Positions 16,444 to 24,833 of a stretch of 32,102 nt of DNA are shown here, piece by piece. Origin of the DNA: Thiomonas sp. (GTDB taxonomy: Bacteria; Pseudomonadota; Gammaproteobacteria; Burkholderiales; Burkholderiaceae_C). The position numbers and the translations under genes are program-made. A model generated the notes under the pieces. It was not told where the DNA came from, searched no databases, and worked only from the letters and a program-made list of their open reading frames with translations. How positions within the stretch are numbered: position 1 is the first letter of the stretch; each line of letters begins with the position of its first letter. Location of the stretch: assembly GCA_027451915.1 (NCBI GenBank), contig DAIDHU010000505.1:1-32102 (forward strand). Reading direction: 5' to 3'.

Positions 16444-17355
16444 TCAGGCCTGCGGCCCCGCGGTGGCGGCCTGGTGCAGCGCGAGCTCCCCGAGCAGGCG
16501 CGAGAGTGCGGGGTTGTCGTTGTCGCGCTTGACCACGATGCCCAGCTCCACCGGGTTATCGGGGCGCAGATCCGCGAGTTCCCGGAACACCACGCCTTCA
16601 TAGTGGAAGACGGTGGTGCCGGCGGGCACCAGCGAAAGCCCGAGTCCGGCGCGCACCAGGGCCAGGATGGTGTGGATCTGGCTGACGTACTGCACATGGC
16701 GCGGGCGCACGCCGGCGCGCCGCAGGATGTCGGAGACGAGGTCGTAGAAATAGCGCGCCTCGTCGGGGGAGTACATGACGAAGTCGACCCCGTCCAGCGC
16801 ATCCAGCGCGATGCACGGGCGCTCGGCGTAGGGGTGGCCCTGCGGCAGCACCGCGAGCAGGCGCTCGCGCCGCAGGGGGCGCCATTGCAAGGCCGGCTGC
16901 ACCACCGGCGGGCGCACCAGCGCGAGGTCGATGCGCCCGGCCAGCAGCGCTTCCAGCTGGGCCTGCGACACCATTTCACGCAACTTGAGGTTCACGTCGG
17001 GGAGCAGGGCGCGACACCGTGCCACCAGCTCGGGCACGTCGCGGTAGCTCGAACCGGCGGTGAACCCGATGGCGATCTCGCCGGCATGGCCCTGCGCGAC
17101 CCGGCGCGCGTCCAGCACGGCGGTCTCGGCGCTGCGCAGCAGCCCGCGCGCCTCATGCAGGAAGCGCCGGCCGGCCGGCGTGAGCTCGACCACGCGGGTG
17201 CTGCGAAACAGCAGCGGCGTGCCCACCGCGTGTTCGAGCAGCTGAATCTGCCGGCTCAGCGGCGGCTGGGTCATGTTGAGCCGCGCGGCCGCCTTGCCGA
17301 AGTGCAGTTCCTCGGCGACGGCGACGAAACAACGAATCTGGCTGAGCTCGAACAC
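16444..17355 (-). CDS. LysR regulator of the uronate operon
   Basis: A 303-residue LysR-type transcription factor. The winged HTH occupies residues 1-60 (FVAVAEELHFGKAAARLNMT and QPPLSRQIQLLE). The effector domain follows from about residue 90 (GEIAIGFTAGSSYR). It is divergent from the uronate operon with about 100 bases between the start codons, the usual arrangement for a LysR regulator of the neighbouring operon. The likely effector is a pathway intermediate such as galactarate or the uronate, by inference. A TATACT -10 on the minus strand (17383-17388) lies inside a LysR-type site, which suggests autorepression. Confidence 0.88.
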   Translation of the reverse strand: MFELSQIRCFVAVAEELHFGKAAARLNMTQPPLSRQIQLLEHAVGTPLLFRSTRVVELTPAGRRFLHEARGLLRSAETAVLDARRVAQGHAGEIAIGFTAGSSYRDVPELVARCRALLPDVNLKLREMVSQAQLEALLAGRIDLALVRPPVVQPALQWRPLRRERLLAVLPQGHPYAERPCIALDALDGVDFVMYSPDEARYFYDLVSDILRRAGVRPRHVQYVSQIHTILALVRAGLGLSLVPAGTTVFHYEGVVFRELADLRPDNPVELGIVVKRDNDNPALSRLLGELALHQAATAGPQA

Positions 17356-17370
17356 TGATCCAATCCCCGC

Positions 17371-17422
17371 ATGAATTCATTCAGTATATGGCTTGGACAG
17401 GAAAGAACCCCCCTCCTACGAT
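17371..17422 (+). promoter_or_regulatory. LysR operator and kdgD promoter
   Basis: A perfect ten-base palindrome ATGAATTCAT at 17371-17380 overlaps a LysR-type T-N11-A site (AT at 17375-17376, AT at 17388-17389). Downstream is a promoter for the operon: TTGGAC at 17393-17398, an 18-base spacer and TACGAT at 17417-17422. The transcript would start near 17429, about 30 bases before the kdgD ATG. The site also covers the lysR -10 on the other strand. The motifs are seen; binding is inferred. Confidence 0.5.
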
Positions 17423-17458
17423 GCCCTGCAGCCATTCCCCACCGACCCGGAATTTCCC

Positions 17459-18382
17459 ATGCGGCACCCCTCTCCCATGACCCCCGAGGAACTCAAGGTC
17501 GCCATCGGCGGCGGCCTGCTGTCCTTTCCCGTGACGGCCTTCGACGCCCGGCTGGAACTGGACGAAGCGCGCTACGCCCGCAATTTCGAGATCGTGCTCG
17601 AGCACGCCCCGGCGGGCATTTTCGTCGCCGGTGGCACCGGGGAGTTCTTTTCCCTGACGCCGCAGGAAGTGCAATGCCTGGTGCGTCGCAGCGCGGACAT
17701 GGCGCAGGGGCGCGTTCCCGTGATCGCTCCCGTGGGCATGGGCACGCGCCTGGCCTGCGAGCTCGCGCGCCAGGCCGAACAAAGCGGCGCGGATGGACTG
17801 TTGCTGTTTCCTCCCTACCTGACCGAGTCGGACCCCGCGGGCCTGGCGCTTCACATCGAGCAGGTGTGCGCCGCCACCCGACTGGGCGTGATCGTCTACA
17901 GCCGCGGCAACGCACGTGTGGGCGCGGAATGCCTGCCCGCCCTGGCCGAGCGCTGCCCCAACCTCATCGGCTACAAGGACGGCATCGGCGACATCGAGCT
18001 CATGACCCGCGTGTACACGACCATGGGCGATCGCCTCACCTACGTGGGCGGCCTGCCGACGGCCGAAACCTTCGCACTTCCCTATCTGGAAATGGGCGTC
18101 ACCACCTACTCCTCGGCGATATTCAACTTCCTGCCCAAGTGGGCCAAGGATTTCCACGCCGCGGTGCTGCGGCGAGACCACGCGCACGTGTATCGGGAAA
18201 TGCGCGAATTCGTCATGCCCTACACCGCGCTGCGCAACCGTCGCCGCGGCTACGCGGTGTCCATCGTCAAGGCGGGCATGCGCGTGGTGGGGCGCGACGC
18301 CGGCGGTGTGCGCCCCCCGCTCACCGACCTGGAAGACGCCGAGGTCGAGCAACTGCGCGCCCTGGTCGCCACGCGGAGCTGA
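17459..18382 (+). CDS. kdgD: 5-dehydro-4-deoxyglucarate dehydratase
   Basis: A 307-residue member of the DapA/NAL class I aldolase superfamily. It dehydrates and decarboxylates 5-dehydro-4-deoxy-D-glucarate to 2-oxoglutarate semialdehyde. The features are a GGLLSFPVTAFD start, GGTGE at 58-62, VIVYSRGN with Tyr147, and Schiff-base Lys173 in IGYKDGIGD. These agree with KdgD rather than DapA, which lacks the SFPVT segment. The ATG at 17459 is used; an in-frame ATG at 17477 (MTPEELK) fits the usual N-terminus and is an alternative, since neither has a strong ribosome site. First gene of the nine-gene operon; the next start is two bases after its stop. Confidence 0.93.
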   Translation: MRHPSPMTPEELKVAIGGGLLSFPVTAFDARLELDEARYARNFEIVLEHAPAGIFVAGGTGEFFSLTPQEVQCLVRRSADMAQGRVPVIAPVGMGTRLACELARQAEQSGADGLLLFPPYLTESDPAGLALHIEQVCAATRLGVIVYSRGNARVGAECLPALAERCPNLIGYKDGIGDIELMTRVYTTMGDRLTYVGGLPTAETFALPYLEMGVTTYSSAIFNFLPKWAKDFHAAVLRRDHAHVYREMREFVMPYTALRNRRRGYAVSIVKAGMRVVGRDAGGVRPPLTDLEDAEVEQLRALVATRS

Positions 18383-18384
18383 GC

Positions 18385-19953
18385 ATGGGGCTTCGAGGCG
18401 AAAACCTGCTGGGGCTGCGCGCGGTGCGCGGCACGCGCGCCGCGCTGCAGGGCGTGGATCCGGTCAGCGGCCAGTCGCTGCTTCCCGCGTATGGCGGGGC
18501 CTCGCGCGAACAGCTCGACCAGGCCTGCGATCTGGCCTGGCGGGCCTGGGCTCCCTATCGCGAACTCGGAGCCGCCGCCCACGCCCGGCTGCTCGACGCC
18601 ATCGCCGCGCATATCGAGGACCTGGGCGAGGAGCTGATCGACCGCGCCGCGCTGGAGACCGCGCTCGACGCCGCGCGCCTGCGCGGCGAGCGCGCGCGCA
18701 CCACCGCCCAGCTGCGCCTGTTCGCGCAGCTGGCGCGCGAAGGGCGTCACGTCGAGCCGCGCCACGATCCGGCCCTGCCGGGCCGCGCGCCCCAACCCCG
18801 CCCGGATCTGCGCATGGGCCATATGGGCATCGGACCGGTGGCCGTGTTCGGTGCCAGCAATTTCCCCCTGGCCTTCTCGGTGGCCGGGGGAGACACCGCG
18901 TCGGCGCTGGCCGCCGGATGCCCCGTGGTGGTCAAGGCGCACAACGCCCATCCCGGGACGTCCGAACTGGTGGGCCGCGCGGTGCAGGCGGCGGCGCGCG
19001 AAACGGGCATGCCCGACGGCGTGTTCAGCCTGCTGTACGGGGCCGACGAGCAGATCGGCGCCTGGCTGGTGGCGCACCCGCGCATCCAGGCGGTGGGGTT
19101 CACCGGTTCGCGCGGCGGGGGCGACGCGCTGGCGCGCATCGCAGGCTCCCGGGCCCGGCCGATCCCCGTGTTCGCGGAGATGAGCAGCGTGAACCCGGTG
19201 TTCGTGTTCCCGGGCGCGCTGCGCGAGCGTGCCGGGGCCATCGCATCGGGCTTCGTGCAGTCGATGACCCTGGGCAGCGGGCAGTTCTGCACCAAACCGG
19301 GACTGGTGTTCCTGCTGGGCGACGAGGGGGCGCAGGAGTTTGTCGACACCCTGGAGCGGCAGTTGCGGGCCACCCGCACCGCGCCGCTGCTCAGCGCCGG
19401 CATCGCCGCGCGCTACCGGCAGGCCACGCAGCAGGCCGGCGCGCGCGCGTCATCGCCAAGCCTGAGCGCCGCCACCGCCTCCGACGGCACCCGGGCCCAG
19501 GTCTTCGTGCTGGGCCTGCGCGAATTCGCGGACGACCCGGCCTGGGGCGAGGAGATGTTCGGGCCGGCCGCGGTGGTGGTGCGCTGCGCGAACGCAGGGG
19601 AACTTGCTCCCCTGCTGGATGGCCTGGCCGGGCAGCTCACCGCGACCGTGGTGGTCGAAGCCGGCGACCACGCCGCCGCCAGGCCCCTGATGCGCGTGCT
19701 CGAGACTCTCGCCGGGCGCCTGCTCATGAACGGCTGGCCCACCGGCGTGGAGGTCTGCGAGGCCATGGTGCACGGCGGCCCCTACCCCGCCTGCAGCGAT
19801 CCCCGGTTCAGCAGCGTGGGCACGCTGGCGATCCGCCGTTTCCTGCGGCCCGTGTGCTACCAGAACATGGCCGCGGATCTGCTGCCGGGCTGGCTGCACG
19901 AACAAAAGCCGCGGGCACAGGCCCCAGCCGACAACGAGGGAGCGCTCGCATGA
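18385..19953 (+). CDS. 2-oxoglutarate semialdehyde dehydrogenase
   Basis: A 522-residue NAD(P)-dependent aldehyde dehydrogenase. It is expected to oxidise 2-oxoglutarate semialdehyde, the KdgD product, to 2-oxoglutarate. Visible motifs are FGASNFPLAF with Asn159, the FTGSRGGGDAL nucleotide-binding turn at about 239, the catalytic base Glu265 in FAEMSSVNP, and catalytic Cys302 in GSGQFCTKPG. The FAEMSS/GQFCTKPG combination and the length are typical of the ketoglutarate semialdehyde dehydrogenase group found with kdgD and garD. It lies two bases after kdgD and overlaps udh by four bases (ATGA). Substrate is assigned from family and context. Confidence 0.9.
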   Translation: MGLRGENLLGLRAVRGTRAALQGVDPVSGQSLLPAYGGASREQLDQACDLAWRAWAPYRELGAAAHARLLDAIAAHIEDLGEELIDRAALETALDAARLRGERARTTAQLRLFAQLAREGRHVEPRHDPALPGRAPQPRPDLRMGHMGIGPVAVFGASNFPLAFSVAGGDTASALAAGCPVVVKAHNAHPGTSELVGRAVQAAARETGMPDGVFSLLYGADEQIGAWLVAHPRIQAVGFTGSRGGGDALARIAGSRARPIPVFAEMSSVNPVFVFPGALRERAGAIASGFVQSMTLGSGQFCTKPGLVFLLGDEGAQEFVDTLERQLRATRTAPLLSAGIAARYRQATQQAGARASSPSLSAATASDGTRAQVFVLGLREFADDPAWGEEMFGPAAVVVRCANAGELAPLLDGLAGQLTATVVVEAGDHAAARPLMRVLETLAGRLLMNGWPTGVEVCEAMVHGGPYPACSDPRFSSVGTLAIRRFLRPVCYQNMAADLLPGWLHEQKPRAQAPADNEGALA

Positions 19954-20756
19954 GTTTCGAATTCCACGCACGCCTGGCCGTCACCGGAGCCGCCGGGGCG
20001 CTGGGCACGGTATTGCGCGCCGAGCTGGCCCGCGTGGGGGTCCGCACCCTCAGCCTGGACCTGCGCGAGCCCTCGCGGGTGCACGACAACGAGACCTTCG
20101 TGCGCTGCGATCTCGCCGACGCCGAGGCCACGATGCGCGCGCTGCAGGCAGCCGATGCGGTGGTGCATCTGGGAGGCATCTCCACGACGGCGCCCTTCGA
20201 CTCGATCCTCTCGGCCAATATCTGCGGCAGCTTCCACGTGTTCGAAGCCGCGCGCCGTCACGGCATGCGCCGCGTCGTGTACGCCAGCTCCAACCACGTG
20301 ACCGGCTATTACCCCTCCAGCGAGCGCGTGCGGCCGGACATGCCACACCGCCCCGACTCCTTCTATGGGCTGTCCAAGGCCTTCGGCGAGGACCTGGCCC
20401 AGTTGTACTGGGACAAGTACGGCCTCGAATCGGTGGGCCTGCGCATCGGCTCGTGCTTCGAGAGGCCCCGTGATCGCCGCATGCTCAAGACCTGGCTGAG
20501 CCACCGGGACTTCCTGCGCCTGGTCGAGCGTGCGCTGCTGGCACCCAAGGTAGGGCACACCGTGGTCTACGGCGTCTCGAACAACCCCCGGGTCTACTGG
20601 GATGCCGATCCGGCCGGCGCACTCGGCTTCACCCCGCTCGACTCCTCCGCGGCCTTCGCCGGCTCGCTGCCCGGCGACGAGCCCGAACCCGAGCGACAGG
20701 GCGGCGGTTTCATCGAGGTCGATGAAACCGCGCTCGGCCCTGCGGAGCAAGCGTGA
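19950..20756 (+). CDS. udh: Uronate dehydrogenase
   Basis: A 268-residue short-chain dehydrogenase (extended, NDP-sugar-epimerase-like) that oxidises D-galacturonate or D-glucuronate with NAD+ to the aldarolactone. The Rossmann motif is TGAAGALG at 12-19. Catalytic residues are Ser114 region in YASSNHVTGYYP, Tyr139 and Lys143 in DSFYGLSKAFGEDLA. The segment YGLESVGLRIGSC then MLKTWLSHRDF is characteristic of Udh. The start overlaps the dehydrogenase stop as ATGA with GAGGGAG upstream, so translation is coupled. Together with garD it indicates galacturonate as the main substrate. Confidence 0.92.
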   Translation: MSFEFHARLAVTGAAGALGTVLRAELARVGVRTLSLDLREPSRVHDNETFVRCDLADAEATMRALQAADAVVHLGGISTTAPFDSILSANICGSFHVFEAARRHGMRRVVYASSNHVTGYYPSSERVRPDMPHRPDSFYGLSKAFGEDLAQLYWDKYGLESVGLRIGSCFERPRDRRMLKTWLSHRDFLRLVERALLAPKVGHTVVYGVSNNPRVYWDADPAGALGFTPLDSSAAFAGSLPGDEPEPERQGGGFIEVDETALGPAEQA

Positions 20757-20818
20757 GCGGAAGGGCAGGTCCGCGTTCACCTGCCACAACAAAGCCTAAC
20801 CACGAAGAGGAGACCACC

Positions 20819-21988
20819 GTGTTCCAACGCATCGCATCGCCGCTGGCGAGAGGGCTCGTCGGCTCGCTGATCGCAGCCGGCGCCTTGTCCTGGGGCCAGG
20901 CTGCCCAGGCGGCGCCCATGAGCATCAACATCGTCGACGTCGCGGGCAACCTGGCACTGACCCAGAAGGCCTTCGAGCAGTTCGAGAAGACCCATCCCGG
21001 CCTGGTGCACTTCACCTACTCCACGTCGCCGGCGCCGCAGTTGTTGCCGCGCATCCGCGCCATGGAACACGCCGGTCGCTCCGACATCAACATGGTGCTG
21101 ACCGGCACCGACGATCTGGCCTTCGGCATCCAGCAGGGGCTGTGGCAACAACTGCTCCCGGGCTACGCCGGGCAGCTGCCCGGCATTCCGCGGGACTACA
21201 GCCCCGGAGCCGCGCGCATGCAGGACCTGGCCAAGGGCTACGGCGTCGAGGTCGTGTACTCACCGGCGGGCCCGCTGCTCGAGTACAACCCGCAGACCGT
21301 CAAGCACCCGCCGCGCACGCCGCAGCAACTGCTGAGCTGGTGCCAGGCGCACCCGGGCAAGTTCATCTACGCCCGCCCGAACAACTCCGGCCCCGGCCGC
21401 GCGTGGCTGATGGCCCTTCCCTATCTGCTGCACGACTCCAATCCGCGCGATCCGGTGCATGGATGGACCAAGACCTGGGCCTACCTCAAGCAACTCAATG
21501 CCTGCATCGCCTACTACCCCAGCGGAACGGGTGACGTGATGAAGGAACTCGGCCAGCAGACCCGCTGGATGACCCCCACCATCACCGGCTGGGACATCAA
21601 CCCGCGCAAGCTGGGCATCGTGCCCAAGGACTTCCAGGTCCAGAAGCTCGATCACATGGTCTGGCTGAACGACGCGCAGTACATGGTGATCCCCAAGGGG
21701 CAGTCGCCCGCGCAGGTGGCTATGCTCCTGCGGGTCATGCGCTACATGATGAAGCCCGAGCAACAGGCGATGACCTACGACGACGGCTACTTCTATCCGG
21801 GCCCGGCGATCGCGGGGGTCAGCCTGGGCATGGCCCCGGCCAGCAGCCAGCAGGTGATCCGCGAATACGGCCGCAAGGACTATGACGCCTGGATCGCCAA
21901 GTATCCGAACAAGACGCCGCTGAACGCATCCGCGATGGTCAAGGCCTTCGAGATGTGGAATCAGCAGATCGGTGCCCTGAAGCATTGA
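20819..21988 (+). CDS. ABC importer, periplasmic binding protein
   Basis: A 389-residue family 1 extracellular solute-binding protein. A signal peptide (residues 1-32, ending GQAAQA before APMSI) sends it to the periplasm. The mature part resembles binding proteins of the PotD/iron/2-aminoethylphosphonate group rather than typical sugar-binding proteins. The ligand is unknown; given the operon, a uronate or aldarate is likely. The GTG at 20819 is chosen because AGAGGAGA lies five to six bases upstream; an upstream in-frame GTG at 20753 would spoil the signal peptide. A strong hairpin separates it from the ATPase gene, probably raising its level over the membrane parts. Confidence 0.88.
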   Translation: MFQRIASPLARGLVGSLIAAGALSWGQAAQAAPMSINIVDVAGNLALTQKAFEQFEKTHPGLVHFTYSTSPAPQLLPRIRAMEHAGRSDINMVLTGTDDLAFGIQQGLWQQLLPGYAGQLPGIPRDYSPGAARMQDLAKGYGVEVVYSPAGPLLEYNPQTVKHPPRTPQQLLSWCQAHPGKFIYARPNNSGPGRAWLMALPYLLHDSNPRDPVHGWTKTWAYLKQLNACIAYYPSGTGDVMKELGQQTRWMTPTITGWDINPRKLGIVPKDFQVQKLDHMVWLNDAQYMVIPKGQSPAQVAMLLRVMRYMMKPEQQAMTYDDGYFYPGPAIAGVSLGMAPASSQQVIREYGRKDYDAWIAKYPNKTPLNASAMVKAFEMWNQQIGALKH

Positions 21989-22010
21989 AGCCTGGGGCGC
22001 CTGGAATGAC

Positions 22011-22043
22011 GCACCGGCGACCCGCGTGGCGCGGCGCCGGTGC
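22011..22043 (+). other. Strong hairpin between binding protein and ATPase genes
   Basis: GCACCGGCG (22011-22019) pairs perfectly with CGCCGGTGC (22035-22043). Inside, CCGCG (22022-22026) pairs with CGCGG (22030-22034) around a TGG loop, leaving a two-base bulge. That makes 14 base pairs within the 82-base gap. No T-run follows. Such structures after binding-protein genes often stabilise the upstream mRNA or cause partial termination, giving more binding protein than transporter. Confidence 0.6.
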
Positions 22044-22070
22044 GATCGACCTGCGGTGGGAGACGAGTTG

Positions 22071-23153
22071 ATGAGCGGGACCGAAGATCTCGTGCTGGAA
22101 GACGTGACCAGGCACTACGACATGCAGGGCGGCGGGGTCCACTGCGCCCTGTCCAGGCTGAACCTGCGGGTTTCGCCGGGAGAGTTCGTGGCCCTGCTCG
22201 GGCCTTCGGGCTGCGGCAAGACCACCGCGCTGAACTGTATCGCCGGGCTGACCGAGATCAGCTCGGGCAGCATCCACGTGGCGGGCCGGCGCATCGACCA
22301 GCTCACGCCGGACAAGCGCAACGTGGGCGTGGTGTTCCAGAACTACGCCTTGTTCCCCCACATGACCATTCTGGACAACGTGGCCTTCGGACTGCGCATG
22401 CGCGGCATGCCCCGGGCGCAACGCCATGCCAAGGCCATGGACGCGATCCGCATGGTGCAACTCGAGCAGCATGCCCACAAGCACCCGGCCCAGCTCTCGG
22501 GAGGGCAGCAGCAGCGCGTGGCGATCGCGCGCGCCATCGTCGTGGAGCCGGACATCGTGCTGATGGACGAGCCCCTGTCCAACCTGGATGCCAAGTTGCG
22601 CATCGAGATGCGCTCGGAGATCCGGCGCCTGCACGAGCGCGTGCGGCGCATCACCATCTACGTCACCCATGACCAGGACGAGGCGCTTTCCATGGCCGAC
22701 AAGATCGTCGTACTCCAGGACGGGGTGGCGCACCAGGTGGGCACGCCGCAGGAACTGTTCAGCCTTCCCCGCGACCTCGACGTGGCCCGGTTCATGGGCT
22801 ATCGCACCTTGCTGCGCGGCGCGTGCCGAGCGGGCGGCGGCGAGACGCGGGTACAGGTCGAGGTCGGCCCGGGCTGCACGCTGCAAGGCCTGCGCATCGA
22901 TCCGCACCTGGGCGAACGCGCGGTGGCGGCCATCCGCCCGGACGAATTCCGCATCGCCGACGACCAAGCCGCCAACCTGATCGGCGGCGAGGTCCGCTCG
23001 GCCGAGTATTACGGTCGCGAGAGCCTGGTCGTGCTCGACAGCGCCGCGGGCACCCTCTATGCCAAGCTGCCGGGAAGCTTCGCCATCGGCTCGCGCCTGC
23101 GGCTTCACGTTCCGGCCGATCGCGTCCTGTGCTACGCGGAGAGCGCATCGTGA
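22071..23153 (+). CDS. ABC importer, ATPase (PotA/CysA-like)
   Basis: A 360-residue ATP-binding subunit energising the importer at the inner face of the membrane. Walker A is GPSGCGKTT at 44-52, the Q-loop is VVFQNYALFP at about 88-97, the ABC signature is LSGGQQQRV at 142-150, Walker B is IVLMDEPLSNLD at about 162-173, and the H-loop is THDQDEA near 202. A C-terminal regulatory TOBE domain follows from about residue 275. This matches the polyamine/iron/sulphate importer group. GGGAGA seven bases before ATG supports the start. Its stop overlaps the next gene (GTGA). Confidence 0.92.
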   Translation: MSGTEDLVLEDVTRHYDMQGGGVHCALSRLNLRVSPGEFVALLGPSGCGKTTALNCIAGLTEISSGSIHVAGRRIDQLTPDKRNVGVVFQNYALFPHMTILDNVAFGLRMRGMPRAQRHAKAMDAIRMVQLEQHAHKHPAQLSGGQQQRVAIARAIVVEPDIVLMDEPLSNLDAKLRIEMRSEIRRLHERVRRITIYVTHDQDEALSMADKIVVLQDGVAHQVGTPQELFSLPRDLDVARFMGYRTLLRGACRAGGGETRVQVEVGPGCTLQGLRIDPHLGERAVAAIRPDEFRIADDQAANLIGGEVRSAEYYGRESLVVLDSAAGTLYAKLPGSFAIGSRLRLHVPADRVLCYAESAS

Positions 23154-23995
23154 ACCCGCGCAACCGCGCCTGGCTGCTGGTGCTGCCGGCCACCCTGTTC
23201 CTGCTGGGATTCTTCGCCTACCCCATGCTGGCCGGCCTGGGAAGCTCGCTGCGCCCGACGAGCCACGGCTACTCCCTGCACAACTACCTGCGATTCTTCG
23301 CCACGCCCGAGTTGCGCGATACCGTGTGGACCACCTTGCGCCTGGCCATTCCCGCCACCGTGCTGAGCCTTGCGCTGGCGCTGCCCTGCGCGTATTTCCT
23401 GCGCAGGCCCTCGCGGGCGCAGCGCTTGAGCACCATCGTGTTCCTGCTGCCCATCACCTTCGGCTCCGTGCTGGTCGCCGACGGCATGCTGAGCTATTTC
23501 TCGAACAATGGCTGGTTCTGGCAGCTGGCCTCGCTGCTGGGAATCCATGCGCGGGTGGCGCTGATCCACAGCTTCACCAGCGTGCTGATCAGCCTGGTCA
23601 TCGGGGGCTTTCCCTTCGCCTTCCTGTTCCTGCTGTCCTTCATCTCGGGCATCGACCCGAATCTGGAGCGCGCCGCGGCGACTCTGGGCGCGGGGCCGTG
23701 GCGCCAGTTCCGCCACGTGGTGGCGCCCCTGCTGGTGCCGGGCTTGCGCATGACCGCGATCCTGGTCTTCGTCCAGTGCTTCACCGTGTTCCCCTCCGCC
23801 GTGCTGCTGGGCATCCCCGCGGGCGCGACCCGCGTGATGTCCATCGCGGCCGCGCACGCCGCCTTCGAGGACTACGACTACTCCATGGGCAACGCCATCT
23901 CGGTGCTGATGGGCTTGATCCAGTTCGCCGCCGTGGGCCTGCTGCTGCTGGCCACGCGCAAGGCCTTCCGCGGCTCCTCGGCCGGGTTCAAGTAA
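23150..23995 (+). CDS. ABC importer, permease 1 (PotB-like)
   Basis: A 281-residue inner-membrane permease with about six hydrophobic segments, the first at residues 8-28. The EAA-type loop that docks to the ATPase is visible as ERAAATLGAGPWRQFRHVVA followed by PLLVPG. The GTG start overlaps the ATPase stop by four bases (GTGA), with GGAG eight bases upstream. It forms the translocation channel with permease 2. Confidence 0.9.
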   Translation: MNPRNRAWLLVLPATLFLLGFFAYPMLAGLGSSLRPTSHGYSLHNYLRFFATPELRDTVWTTLRLAIPATVLSLALALPCAYFLRRPSRAQRLSTIVFLLPITFGSVLVADGMLSYFSNNGWFWQLASLLGIHARVALIHSFTSVLISLVIGGFPFAFLFLLSFISGIDPNLERAAATLGAGPWRQFRHVVAPLLVPGLRMTAILVFVQCFTVFPSAVLLGIPAGATRVMSIAAAHAAFEDYDYSMGNAISVLMGLIQFAAVGLLLLATRKAFRGSSAGFK

Positions 23996-24023
23996 TGGCG
24001 GCCCCAGCGGCGCGGAGACCATC

Positions 24024-24833
24024 ATGCAAAGGTTCCTGAAATGGCTGGTGTGGGCGGTGGTCGGACTGTTCATGCTCAACATCCTGGGCATCCTGGCGAC
24101 GGTGCTGGTGGATTCCTTCGCCACCCGCTGGTTCGCCACCGTGCTGCCCGAGGGATTCACGCCGTCCTGGTACGCGCAGGCCTGGAGCCAGTTCCAGCTC
24201 GGCGACGTGCTGTGGTTCACCGCGCGTATCGTCGCTCTGGTCACGCTGGGCGCGCTGGCGCTTGGCGTTCCCTGTGCCTATGCGCTGGCGCGCAGCGAGT
24301 TTCCCGGCAAGCGCGCGGTCAGCCTGCTGATCATGCTGCCCATCATCATTCCCCCGGTGACCTACGGCATTCCCCTGTCCAGCGTGATGTATCGCTTCGG
24401 CCTCGTGGGCACCTTCACCGGCGTCTGGCTGGCCAACCTGGTGCCGGCGCTGCCTTTCGTGATCCTGGTGCTGGTGCCCTTCATCGAGCAGATCGATCCG
24501 CGCCTGGAGGCGGCGGCGCGGGTGTTCGGCGCCAACCTTCCGCGCTATTTCCTGCATGTGCTGCTGCCGCTGCTGGCCCCGGGCATCCTGGCCGCCGGAT
24601 TGCTGCTGCTGATCAAGACCATCGGGCTGTTCGAGCTGACCTACTTCACCTCGGGCCCCGGCACCCCGACCCTGGTGGTGGCGCTGTACTACGCGGTATT
24701 CGGCGCCGGCGTGCGCGCCCCCCAGGCCATCGACGCCATGGCCATTGTCTACATGCTGGTCAGCCTGGCCGTGGTGGTCGTCGCGCTGCAGTTCGTCAGC
24801 CCGACCCAGATGGTCAGTCGCGCGCGGCGATGA
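24024..24833 (+). CDS. ABC importer, permease 2 (PotC-like)
   Basis: A 269-residue inner-membrane permease with about six hydrophobic segments. The EAA loop is visible as LEAAARVFGANLPRYFLHVL followed by LPLLAPG. The IIIPPVTYGIPL segment is typical of the second permease in this transporter group. ATG at 24024 has GGAGA six bases upstream, 28 bases after the first permease. The stop overlaps the lactonase start as ATGA. Confidence 0.9.
   Translation: MQRFLKWLVWAVVGLFMLNILGILATVLVDSFATRWFATVLPEGFTPSWYAQAWSQFQLGDVLWFTARIVALVTLGALALGVPCAYALARSEFPGKRAVSLLIMLPIIIPPVTYGIPLSSVMYRFGLVGTFTGVWLANLVPALPFVILVLVPFIEQIDPRLEAAARVFGANLPRYFLHVLLPLLAPGILAAGLLLLIKTIGLFELTYFTSGPGTPTLVVALYYAVFGAGVRAPQAIDAMAIVYMLVSLAVVVVALQFVSPTQMVSRARR

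Noticed and set aside
13857..16979. Minus-strand open frame of over 1000 codons across ubiV, ubiT, thiM and lysR
   Set aside because: The proteins on the other strand and frame are all well recognised with conserved active sites. The long frame is Arg/Ala/Pro-rich with no domain, as expected from high GC.
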